Below are positions 1 to 9,780 of a stretch of DNA of 64,000 nucleotides, piece after piece. The number at the start of each line of letters is the position of its first letter. The first letter of the stretch is position 1. The notes under the pieces were generated by a model. It was not told the origin of the DNA. It saw nothing but the letters and a program-made list of their open reading frames with translations, and ran no database searches. Source of the DNA: Flavobacterium psychrophilum (GTDB taxonomy: Bacteria > Bacteroidota > Bacteroidia > Flavobacteriales > Flavobacteriaceae); NCBI GenBank assembly GCA_945862065.1, contig CAMAWT010000002.1, positions 62,001 to 126,000 of the forward strand, given 5' to 3'. The position numbers and the translations under genes are program-made.

Positions 1-215
1 ATAATAGTTCCAGCTTTTGTATCATCATAAAAAACGAATTTACCTACCTCATTACCATGTTCAAAAGTACCTTGATATCGAGGTCTTTTAGATTCTTCAT
101 AAATCCCTTTCCACAGACCAACTTTTTTACCTTGTGCATCTATTTTATTCACTTCTTGTGAGAAGGTTATTAATGACGACAATAAACAAATTAAAAGATA
201 TTTCATGTTTTTCAT
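1..215 (-). CDS. YwqK/MORN-type repeat protein, secreted, partial (C-terminus beyond window)
   Basis: The minus strand opens with ATG at 215 and stays open to the window edge (about 71 codons). Residues 1-19 form a signal peptide (MKNMKYLLICLL then a hydrophobic stretch ending FSQ). The following residues contain KKVGLWKGIYEESKRPRYQGTF-like text, with the G-W-K/Y-Q-G spacing of MORN-like repeats found in proteins annotated as YwqK family antitoxin. That antitoxin label is a family name; no toxin partner is visible here. The gene is separated from yidC by a strong terminator, so it is probably its own unit. Family assignment is moderate because only the N-terminal part is present. Confidence 0.6.
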   Translation of the reverse strand, partial: MKNMKYLLICLLSSLITFSQEVNKIDAQGKKVGLWKGIYEESKRPRYQGTFEHGNEVGKFVFYDDTKAGTI

Positions 216-284
216 TTTACAAATTTAAATAGGTTTATCAAAAATTATGCACTTTTAAAAAAATACATTTTGAATTTTTAAAGT

Positions 285-331
285 TACAAAAAAGACTCTG
301 TTTATATTGCATTCAATAAAAACAGAGTCTT
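285..331 (-). terminator. Rho-independent terminator of yidC
   Basis: A perfect 12-bp stem (AAGACTCTGTTT at 292-303 pairing with AAACAGAGTCTT at 320-331) has a 16-base loop and, read on the minus strand, is followed by a run of T. It sits 21 bases after the yidC stop codon. Confidence 0.85.
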
Positions 332-351
332 AAAATAATTATTGTGTAAAA

Positions 352-2247
352 CTATTTTTTATTTATTTTCTTTTGTTCTTCTGCCTGTTCCATCATTTCG
401 CGCATTTTGCGTTGGAACTTACCTTCCGTTTTTGGCTTCGTTTTGTTTTCTTGAATTTGTGCATGAATTTTATCGCTGTTGATAAAGTATTTTTTTATTA
501 CTAACATAATTCCAATAGTAATTAGATTTGAGATGAAATTGTATAAACTCAATCCAGAACCATAGGTATTGAAGAAAATAAGCATCATAATTGGCGAAAC
601 ATAAATCATTATTTTCATGATTTTTGCCATATCTGGCATTCCTTCTTGTTGTGGCTGCGCCATGGCGTTGTCACCAGAAGTCATTTTCATATAAAAGAAA
701 ATGGCAATTGCAGCTAAAATCGGGAACAAACTGATGTGATCACCATATAACGGAATATTGAATGGAAGTTTTGCTACTTGGTCAAATGAAGATAAATCAT
801 CTGCCCATAAAAAACTTTTTTGTCTCAATTCAAATGCTGATGGAAAAAACTGAAACGAAGCATACATAAATGGCAATTGAATCAATGCAGGAATACAACC
901 CGCCATTGGATTCACGCCGGCTTTATTGTATAATTTCATTGTTTCTTGTTGCTTTTTCATTGGATCTTTTGCGAATTTTTCGCCAAGCTCCGTCAATTCA
1001 GGACGTAGTACTTTCATTTTTGCTTGTGATAAAAATGATTTAAACGTAATGGGTGACATCGCAATTTTAATGATTATGGTAAATAAAATAATTGCAATTC
1101 CAAGTCCCATGAAAGAACTTAACAAACCAAATAATGGTATGAAAATGAATTTATTAATCCAACCAAAAATTCCCCAACCAAGTGGAACAATTTTTTCAAA
1201 ATTTTTGTTGTAGCTGTCTAATGTTTTATAATCTGTTGGTCCGTAATACCAGTTCATTTTATAATCTAACTCTCCGTTTTTAAATGCTAACGGAAAGGTA
1301 GATTTTAATTGCTTGGTAAAAATGGTATCGGTTTTTTCGTCTTCGAATATTTTTTTTGATTCTAATTTTGATGTTTCAAAGGGTGTTGATGTTAATAATA
1401 TTGAAGAGAAAAAATGCTGTTTATAAGCTATGAACGTTGTTTTCTCTGCGTCTTCTTCGCCTAAAGCGCTTACGCCTGTATAACTAATTTTTCCGTCTTT
1501 ATGTTCAAAATATATTTCGGTATAACGGTCTTCGTAGGTGATACTTTTTTCATTTCTGTAAGCTTTCAAATCCCAAACAATATTAGGAGATTTTGAAGTG
1601 TTCAGCACTTGGTTCAATCCTTGAGAATTAATATCAAAGTCAATCAAATATTGATTTGGTTTGATAACGTAAAGGTATTCCAAATAAGCGTTTTGACTGG
1701 CTTTCAACTTCATTGACAGCACTTGATTTCCGTCTATAGTGGTTAAAGTTGGTTCAAAAAACAGGTCTTTTGTATTTAAAATTCGGTTGTCTTTTGTATG
1801 TAACTCAAGATTAAAAGAGGCGTTATTATTGTTGATTAACTCAACCATTTGACCGGATCCTTTTTTGAATTTTTCAAACTTTTTTAATTTAGCTTCTATT
1901 ATATATCCCCCTTTGTTGGAAATCTTAAGGAAAACTAAATCATTTTCAATTATTTTAAAATCATTTTTTGCAGATGGTAATGTAGCTGAAAAGGCAAAAG
2001 CTCCGAGTGACGATTGTAATTTTTGTAGTTTGGCAGTATCGGCAATGGTTGTATCAACAATTGTTTTTTCAATTGTTTTGGTAGCTGCTTCTTTTGCTTT
2101 TTTTACTTTATTAATTTGTTCTTTTTTAGCTTTTTCGGCTTCTTCTTTTTGAGCTTCTTTTTGGCTATTGAACATCATATACATTACGATTATAAAGATT
2201 AATGCAAATCCTATAATTGAATTTTTGTCAAATTTTTTTTCTTCCAT
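352..2247 (-). CDS. yidC: Membrane protein insertase YidC
   Basis: YidC inserts and folds inner-membrane proteins, alone or with SecYEG. The 631-residue protein has an N-terminal membrane segment (about residues 11-27), a charged linker, a large periplasmic domain (about 80-350) and the conserved hydrophobic core with several membrane segments (about 365-600), including the typical stretches GWGIFGWINKF and NPMAGCIPALIQLPFM. The tail is basic and ends in KKINKK, as expected for ribosome contact. Length matches Bacteroidetes YidC. It lies downstream of pyrG in the same direction; the 166-base gap holds a repeat but no evident promoter, so co-transcription with pyrG is likely. It ends at a strong terminator. 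Confidence 0.97.
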   Translation of the reverse strand: MEEKKFDKNSIIGFALIFIIVMYMMFNSQKEAQKEEAEKAKKEQINKVKKAKEAATKTIEKTIVDTTIADTAKLQKLQSSLGAFAFSATLPSAKNDFKIIENDLVFLKISNKGGYIIEAKLKKFEKFKKGSGQMVELINNNNASFNLELHTKDNRILNTKDLFFEPTLTTIDGNQVLSMKLKASQNAYLEYLYVIKPNQYLIDFDINSQGLNQVLNTSKSPNIVWDLKAYRNEKSITYEDRYTEIYFEHKDGKISYTGVSALGEEDAEKTTFIAYKQHFFSSILLTSTPFETSKLESKKIFEDEKTDTIFTKQLKSTFPLAFKNGELDYKMNWYYGPTDYKTLDSYNKNFEKIVPLGWGIFGWINKFIFIPLFGLLSSFMGLGIAIILFTIIIKIAMSPITFKSFLSQAKMKVLRPELTELGEKFAKDPMKKQQETMKLYNKAGVNPMAGCIPALIQLPFMYASFQFFPSAFELRQKSFLWADDLSSFDQVAKLPFNIPLYGDHISLFPILAAIAIFFYMKMTSGDNAMAQPQQEGMPDMAKIMKIMIYVSPIMMLIFFNTYGSGLSLYNFISNLITIGIMLVIKKYFINSDKIHAQIQENKTKPKTEGKFQRKMREMMEQAEEQKKINKK

Positions 2248-2330
2248 TATTTTAATTGTAATTAATGAATGCCTTTTTTAGTTAATTATGTTTTGTTACC
2301 TTTATTCTATGAAATAACCTTTATTAATTA

Positions 2331-2413
2331 GCCCTGATTGAGCCGATATCCTCGTAGCGCAGCGGAGAGATAAAGGCGAAAGCAGGAATGACCTTTATTG
2401 AAAAAGCCCGAGC
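2331..2413 (-). repeat. Dispersed flavobacterial intergenic repeat, family A
   Basis: This GC-richer stretch sits between pyrG and yidC. Read on the minus strand it starts GGCTCGGGC-TTTTCAATAAA and ends CAATCAGGGC. The same start and a similar end (CAATCGGGGCT) occur at 29930-30025 on the plus strand, with a variable middle. The element abuts the pyrG stop codon. It has no protein-coding content. Confidence 0.6.
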
Positions 2414-4364
<1,951 letters not shown>

Positions 4365-4377
4365 CTATTTTTGGTGA

Positions 4378-4779
4378 TTACAACCAATTGAAAGTTATCT
4401 CTTTCTTTATTTCTGGATGTAAACTATGAAAAACGGGGCAAGTCAAGGCCGTTTTCTCTAAAATGGTTTTTGTTTTGTCATCTACCGATGTTAGCATAGT
4501 AAATTGAATGTGTATTTCGGTGATTCGTCTAGGCTCTGTCCCCATCACTTTGGTAACTGCTGCAATTGAATTAGAAAGATTTACATCCATTGACTCTGCT
4601 TTTATTCCCATAACAGTAAACATGCAACTGGCTAAACCGTTAGCTACAGTATCTGTTGGTGAAAAAGCTTCCCCTTTTCCGTTGTTATCGATAGGTGCAT
4701 CCGAAATAATTTCCGAACCCGATTGTATATGGATTGATGATGTGCGTAATTGTCCTAAATAAGTAACTTCTGATGTCAT
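4378..4779 (-). CDS. OsmC family protein (peroxide-reducing type fold)
   Basis: The 133-residue protein matches the OsmC/Ohr fold in length. Two cysteines sit where OsmC proteins keep their redox pair: Cys52 in GLASCMF and Cys114 in LTCPVFHSL. Members reduce organic hydroperoxides using lipoyl or thiol donors, but the YhfA-like branch is functionally unclear, so the substrate is not assigned. The start ATG overlaps the stop codon of the LysM gene by one base (TAATG), which suggests translational coupling. DUF3820 follows 13 bases downstream. Confidence 0.85.
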   Translation of the reverse strand: MTSEVTYLGQLRTSSIHIQSGSEIISDAPIDNNGKGEAFSPTDTVANGLASCMFTVMGIKAESMDVNLSNSIAAVTKVMGTEPRRITEIHIQFTMLTSVDDKTKTILEKTALTCPVFHSLHPEIKKEITFNWL

Positions 4780-6680
4780 TATTGTGCTGTTTTTATGGTT
4801 AAATCCGAATCATAATATAAAACATAAACGCCTTTGTTTACATAACCTCCTGAAACTTTTTGATCATAATTGAATTTATTTTCAACTTGTTCTGAAACTG
4901 TTTCGTTTACTGATTGCTCAAAAGATGTTGGTTGCGATAATCGAATCATTGTATCGAAGGTGATATCAAAACCACGTGTTGCATATTGATTGGGGTTTAC
5001 TTTATTCTTTTTCTTATAGGATTGTTCAAATTGTTTCGCACTTTCTGAGTCATTAGACCTAGTAACCGATGGATACATTAATTTTAAATCTGTCAATCGA
5101 CTTAAAGGAATCTCTTCAAAATCTAAAGTTTCATTAGGTTCTAAAATTACTAATTGCACTTGATATAGTTTTTGCAAACCTTTTAAAATACTAGTAATTG
5201 AAAGCACATTTCCAGTTTTTTCAGAAGCTAAAATCACATAATTCATTTGATCTTTTACAAAATGTTTTTTAATACTATCGGTAATAAAACTACCTTTTTC
5301 TGAAGTTCTGATAATTTTTACATCATTTTGAAATGATTGAATATATTGTTTGATACTTACTTTTTTCGGATCTATTGCAGCGATTATATTTCCGTTTTTG
5401 GAACGCATGTATTGAAACATGGCATTTTTTATATCATCACTTTGGGGTGTTGATTGAAATAAATTAGTAAAACTCAATCCGTCATCTTTTGAAAGTGGCG
5501 ATATAACCGGAATTTTAAGTGTTTCTAATTCTTTCGCTACTTTTTCTACATTGGTTTGATAAAAGGGTCCAATAACCGCATCAACATCTGTAAAATTATT
5601 TTTTTGAATGGTATTCAAAACCGTTGAACCGTTTTTAGACTCTTGCGAATCAAAAATTTTGACATCCAGATTTAAACCCAATACTTTAGCTGAATCGACA
5701 GCCATCATGACGCCAGAATAAAAATCCAATGTCATGTTCAAAAACTTATCTTTTTTCAAGCGTTCCGAAATTGTATTAACGGTATCATTCTGAATTTTTG
5801 TGGCATTAAAAGGTAAAAAGAGCACTAATTTTTTTCGCTGTTGAGACGCATTTGATTTAGAAAAAACCAAAGAATTATTTTTAGTTTCCTTTGAAAAGGA
5901 GAGTGTGGCGGGAACTTTAATGATCATTTCTTCTTTTACGCCATTTTTCAATTCTGGATTTAAACTTACTAATGCTATTTCGGTCAAGCCAAATTGACGG
6001 GTGAGGCTGTACATTGTTTCACCTGATTTTACGGTATAATCCAAGGTGTTATTGGAGTTGTCTTTTGGTTTAATATTTGATTCTGATGGAATTACTGATT
6101 TAGAATCCTTGCTTTTTTGAATAGAAAGTTTGAAACCTATGGGAAGATTTTGAACAATTTCTGGATTTTGTTTTTCTAATTCTTCAACACTAATTCCATA
6201 CTTTGTGGCAATACCAAACTTGGTTTCTTTGGGTTGTACTTCATGTGTAAAAGACTCTTTTGAAATGAGAGCTGGATTGTTTGTTTTGGTAATTTTCTTA
6301 ATGATTAATTCTTGTCCAATTTGAAGCCCTGATGTTTTAAGAAATGTATTGTTCTGATATAACTCTTGATCAGATACGTTGTATTGTTTCTGAATCGAAT
6401 ATAGTGTTTCTTTCGACTTAACGGTATGTATTATATCTAGTTGCGAAGTAACTGCTGGGTTTTTCTTTATTGATTTTGATGGGATAACGAGAATTTGATT
6501 GGGTTGAATACCGTTTTGAGAATCTGGGTTCAACTCATAAATATCATGAGGAGTTATTTGATATTTAATAGCAATTTGGGTTATTGTTTCCCCTTTTATT
6601 ACTTGATGTTTTAAAAAATTCTGTCCAATAATTGAACCAAACATTAACAATAAAACCATACAAAACCATTGCTTTTTCAT
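4779..6680 (-). CDS. Secreted LysM-repeat protein fused to a periplasmic binding-protein domain
   Basis: The 633-residue protein has a signal peptide (residues 1-19) and four LysM repeats at about 24-68, 84-130, 145-189 and 214-258, each opening with a V-K/Q-x-x-E-T motif and ending in an I-P or I-K strand. LysM binds peptidoglycan. Residues about 285-625 resemble a type I periplasmic binding-protein fold (VLFLPFNATK, DAVIGPFYQTNVEKVA, PVISPLSKDD, YATRGFDITFDTMIRL), the fold of Leu/Ile/Val-binding proteins and LpoA. A cell-wall-anchored sensor or synthase activator is possible, but no enzymatic motif is seen. It starts 71 bases after guaA and overlaps the OsmC gene. Confidence 0.8.
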   Translation of the reverse strand: MKKQWFCMVLLLMFGSIIGQNFLKHQVIKGETITQIAIKYQITPHDIYELNPDSQNGIQPNQILVIPSKSIKKNPAVTSQLDIIHTVKSKETLYSIQKQYNVSDQELYQNNTFLKTSGLQIGQELIIKKITKTNNPALISKESFTHEVQPKETKFGIATKYGISVEELEKQNPEIVQNLPIGFKLSIQKSKDSKSVIPSESNIKPKDNSNNTLDYTVKSGETMYSLTRQFGLTEIALVSLNPELKNGVKEEMIIKVPATLSFSKETKNNSLVFSKSNASQQRKKLVLFLPFNATKIQNDTVNTISERLKKDKFLNMTLDFYSGVMMAVDSAKVLGLNLDVKIFDSQESKNGSTVLNTIQKNNFTDVDAVIGPFYQTNVEKVAKELETLKIPVISPLSKDDGLSFTNLFQSTPQSDDIKNAMFQYMRSKNGNIIAAIDPKKVSIKQYIQSFQNDVKIIRTSEKGSFITDSIKKHFVKDQMNYVILASEKTGNVLSITSILKGLQKLYQVQLVILEPNETLDFEEIPLSRLTDLKLMYPSVTRSNDSESAKQFEQSYKKKNKVNPNQYATRGFDITFDTMIRLSQPTSFEQSVNETVSEQVENKFNYDQKVSGGYVNKGVYVLYYDSDLTIKTAQ

Positions 6681-6751
6681 ATCCTATATTTTATATTGTT
6701 TTCATCAAATACAATACCATTATTGCATTTGATGAAAATTATTATGGCGTA

Positions 6752-8281
6752 CTATTCCCACTCTATCGTTGCAGGTGGTTTTGAGCTAATATCATAAACA
6801 ACTCTATTCACTCCTTTTACTTTATTGATAATTTCATTAGAAATCAACATCAAAAATTCATAGGGTAAATGCACCCAGTCAGCCGTCATTCCGTCTGTTG
6901 ATTCAACAGCTCTAAGAGCTACAACTTTTTCGTAAGTACGTTCATCGCCCATAACGCCAACACTATTTACAGGCAACAAAATAGCGCCCGCTTGCCACAC
7001 TTTATCATACAAACCATGCTCTTTTAATCCGTTGATAAAAACGGCATCAACTTCTTGTAAGATTCGTACTTTTTCTGGAGTAATGTCTCCTAAAATTCTA
7101 ATGGATAGTCCTGGTCCTGGAAAAGGATGACGTCCTAATAATTCTGGATCAATGCCTAATGATGCGCCTACTCTTCGAACCTCATCTTTAAACAACATGC
7201 GTAAAGGTTCGACGATTTTTAATTTCATATAATCAGGTAAACCACCCACGTTGTGATGCGATTTTATAGTTGCAGAAGGTCCTTTTACAGAAATAGATTC
7301 AATAACATCTGGATAAATTGTGCCTTGTGCCAACCAAGTTACATCTTCAATAATTTTTGATTCATCATCAAAAACTTCAATAAATACACGTCCTATAATT
7401 TTACGTTTTGTTTCAGGATCATCCACGCCTGCAAGTTCGCTCAAAAAACGTTCAGAAGCATCCACACCTTTTACGTTGAGACCCATTCCTTTGTATTGAT
7501 TCAATACATTTTCAAATTCGTTTTTGCGTAATAATCCGTTATTTACGAATATACAATATAAATTTTCACCAATTGCTTTGTGAAGTAAAACAGCAGCTAC
7601 AGTAGAATCTACACCACCTGAAAGACCTAAAACTACTTTATCGCCTTGAATTTTTTCTTGTAATTCTTTTACATTATTTTCTACAAAATTTCCTGGTGTA
7701 AATGTTTGTTCGACTTTTGCAATTTTAACCAAAAAGTTTTCAAGCATCTGTTTTCCATCTACAGAATGATATACTTCTGGGTGAAATTGAATGGCAAAAG
7801 TTTGTTCGCCTTCAATTCGATAGGCAGCATTTTGAACGTCTTTGGTACTTGCCAAACAAACACCGCCTGTTGGTAAATGTTTTATCGTATCGCTATGACT
7901 CATCCAAACCTGACTATTGGCTGGAATGTTTTCCATAAACAATTCATTCTCTTTAATATAAGATAAATTAGCTCTACCATATTCTCTAATATTGGAAGCA
8001 GCGACTTCACCACCCGAAAAATGAGCCAAATATTGAGCACCATAACAAACGGCTAACAAAGGAAATTTACCTCTAAATAAAGACACATCTACTTTAAGTG
8101 CATCTTCTGACCGAACAGAATAAGGACTTCCACCAAGAATTACGGCTTTATATGAAGATAAGTCTTCTGGAATGTTGTTGTAAGGAAAAATTTCGCAAAA
8201 TATATTTAATTCGCGAACGCGTCGAGCAATAAGTTGAGTGTATTGCGACCCGAAATCTAAAATAAGTACGTTGTGTTGCAT
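6752..8281 (-). CDS. guaA: GMP synthase (glutamine-hydrolysing)
   Basis: GuaA converts XMP to GMP with ATP and glutamine. The N-terminal class I amidotransferase has the nucleophile in AVCYGAQ and the His/Glu pair in FHPEV. The ATP pyrophosphatase domain has the PP-loop LGLSGGVDS at about residue 220, and the C-terminal dimerisation domain ends PPATIEWE. The open frame extends two codons further to a TTG at 8287, but that TTG lies inside the -7 promoter box (8285-8292). The ATG at 8281, giving [11 protein letters not shown] and 509 residues, is therefore chosen. Confidence 0.97.
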   Translation of the reverse strand: MQHNVLILDFGSQYTQLIARRVRELNIFCEIFPYNNIPEDLSSYKAVILGGSPYSVRSEDALKVDVSLFRGKFPLLAVCYGAQYLAHFSGGEVAASNIREYGRANLSYIKENELFMENIPANSQVWMSHSDTIKHLPTGGVCLASTKDVQNAAYRIEGEQTFAIQFHPEVYHSVDGKQMLENFLVKIAKVEQTFTPGNFVENNVKELQEKIQGDKVVLGLSGGVDSTVAAVLLHKAIGENLYCIFVNNGLLRKNEFENVLNQYKGMGLNVKGVDASERFLSELAGVDDPETKRKIIGRVFIEVFDDESKIIEDVTWLAQGTIYPDVIESISVKGPSATIKSHHNVGGLPDYMKLKIVEPLRMLFKDEVRRVGASLGIDPELLGRHPFPGPGLSIRILGDITPEKVRILQEVDAVFINGLKEHGLYDKVWQAGAILLPVNSVGVMGDERTYEKVVALRAVESTDGMTADWVHLPYEFLMLISNEIINKVKGVNRVVYDISSKPPATIEWE

Positions 8282-8284
8282 GCG

Positions 8285-8292
8285 CAAAAGTA
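8285..8292 (-). promoter_or_regulatory. -7 promoter box for guaA, decides the start codon
   Basis: The minus strand reads TACTTTTG (TAnnTTTG) only three bases before the ATG at 8281, so the transcript would be almost leaderless. The -33 region is not clear. Confidence 0.55.
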
Positions 8293-8601
8293 CTATTCTA
8301 AATTGACTTTTAAAAGTTAGATTATTTTTTTTTGAATTTTTTTACACTACTCGCTTAAATTAATAAGTATAAATGTAAAGTTAAGAGTATATAAAATTCA
8401 ATATGTATAAATTAGTTTGACATTATAGTCATTATAGTCATTATAATCATTTCAATTAGGGAATTAAGATGATTAAAAGATTTTTTACTTTAATTTAATT
8501 TAAAGTTTTTAAAACTTAAATAAATAAATTTTCGCAAATTTTACTATCGACATCTGAAAAAGATATATTAGCCATCTATGGTTGGTAAAAAAAGGATGGT
8601 A
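8293..8601. other. Gene-free AT-rich stretch with a 9-bp tandem repeat
   Basis: About 310 bases separate guaA (promoter side) from the 3' end of the LacI-type gene. The only evident structure is at 8421-8451: the 9-mer CATTATAGT occurs twice in a row, followed by CATTATAAT and CATT. No open frame with coding character and no strong T-tailed hairpin was seen. Confidence 0.6.
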
Positions 8602-9621
8602 TTATAAAGAAGATTCTCTTTCAATAATAGTAGTTGTAAGTTCAATTGTTTTTGGCGTGAAGGACTTCATCTCTTTATTTGCATTCATTTCTTCTAATAG
8701 TAAGTTGAACGATTGTACCCCCATTTCATAACTAGGTTGATCTACCGTACTTAATTTTGGTGTAATTACTTTTGACATGAACCAATTACTAAAACCAATT
8801 ATCTTAACTTGTTGTGGAACTTTAATATTATTTTCATTAAAATAAGCCAAAACTCCTACAGCAACTAAGTCGGTTATGACGAAAATTCCATCTACATCTG
8901 GGTGGCCTTTAATAATCTGTTCTGCAAATTCTTTCCCTTCATCAAATGTTACGTTTTTGCAAGTGTAAACTAGTTTTGGGTCAAAAGGAATATGGTTTTT
9001 TTCTAATGCTTTTTTATAGCCCAAAAATCTATCGATAGCATTTTGAGGATTTACTGGACCACGAATATGCGCAATTTTCTTGCATCCTTTATGTATTAAA
9101 TGTTCGGTTGCTTCAAATGCCGCCTTTTGATCGTTGATGATTACTTTTGAACTCGGAATTAATTTTGCAATTTTATCAAATTGAACTAATGGAATTTCTC
9201 TTCGAATAATTTCTTTTAAATGAAGGTCGTCATTAGATTCATTAGAAAGAGAAAGTATAATTCCGTCTACTCTTTTATTTAAAAGCAATTCAACTTGTTT
9301 AATTTCCAACTCTAGCGATTCATTTGATTGTAGAATGATGACCAAATAACCGTTTTTTTCTGCTTCAGCAATAATACCATTTACTACACTCGAGAAAAAG
9401 TGGTGCACTACCTCAGGAATAATAAGTCCTATTGTTTTCGATTCTTTGGTTCTAAGGTTAACCGCAAAAGAATTGGGAGTATATTGCAAACTATTAGCAA
9501 GATCTAAAACCGATTTTTTTGTCTTTTCACTAACATCAGGATAGTTTTTCAAGGCTTTAGAAACCGTGGTAATAGAAATCCCTAAAGTTTCCGCAATTTG
9601 TTTTAAAGTTATCTCTTTCAT
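8602..9621 (-). CDS. LacI-family transcriptional regulator of the adjacent sugar locus
   Basis: The 339-residue protein has the LacI layout: a helix-turn-helix at about residues 4-25 (LKQIAETLGISITTVSKAL), a hinge helix, and a periplasmic-binding-like effector domain from about 60. It is divergent from the TonB receptor gene at 9781, and two perfect palindromes of LacI-operator type lie between them, so it very likely controls this locus and itself. The effector is not determined; sucrose or a product of it is an inference from the transporter and kinase nearby. Length is normal and no key part is missing. Confidence 0.92.
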   Translation of the reverse strand: MKEITLKQIAETLGISITTVSKALKNYPDVSEKTKKSVLDLANSLQYTPNSFAVNLRTKESKTIGLIIPEVVHHFFSSVVNGIIAEAEKNGYLVIILQSNESLELEIKQVELLLNKRVDGIILSLSNESNDDLHLKEIIRREIPLVQFDKIAKLIPSSKVIINDQKAAFEATEHLIHKGCKKIAHIRGPVNPQNAIDRFLGYKKALEKNHIPFDPKLVYTCKNVTFDEGKEFAEQIIKGHPDVDGIFVITDLVAVGVLAYFNENNIKVPQQVKIIGFSNWFMSKVITPKLSTVDQPSYEMGVQSFNLLLEEMNANKEMKSFTPKTIELTTTIIERESSL

Positions 9622-9658
9622 TTAACAAATATGATAATAATATTTTTAATTTCAAAAA

Positions 9659-9672
9659 CGAAAACGTTTTCG
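9659..9672. promoter_or_regulatory. LacI-type operator 1
   Basis: CGAAAACGTTTTCG is a perfect 14-bp palindrome with the central CG of LacI/GalR operators. It lies 37 bases before the regulator's own start codon. Confidence 0.82.
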
Positions 9673-9679
9673 GTACTTT

Positions 9680-9693
9680 CGAAAACGTTTTCG
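9680..9693. promoter_or_regulatory. LacI-type operator 2
   Basis: A second perfect CGAAAACGTTTTCG palindrome. Its centre is 21 bp from that of operator 1, two helical turns, so two dimers could bind on the same face. It ends 35 bases upstream of the -7 box of the receptor gene. Confidence 0.82.
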
Positions 9694-9728
9694 ATAATGA
9701 ATTGTGAAATTAATGTTAACTAAAAATA

Positions 9729-9736
9729 TATTTTTG
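9729..9736 (+). promoter_or_regulatory. -7 promoter box of the TonB receptor gene
   Basis: TATTTTTG (TAnnTTTG) lies 44 bases before the ATG at 9781. A TTG at 9702-9704 may be the -33 element, but its spacing of 24 bases is longer than usual. Both operators lie just upstream of this promoter rather than over it, so activation or looping is as possible as simple blocking. Confidence 0.5.
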
Positions 9737-9780
9737 AAAAAATTAATCAACCTTTTTTATTAATCAAACAAAAATCAAAA

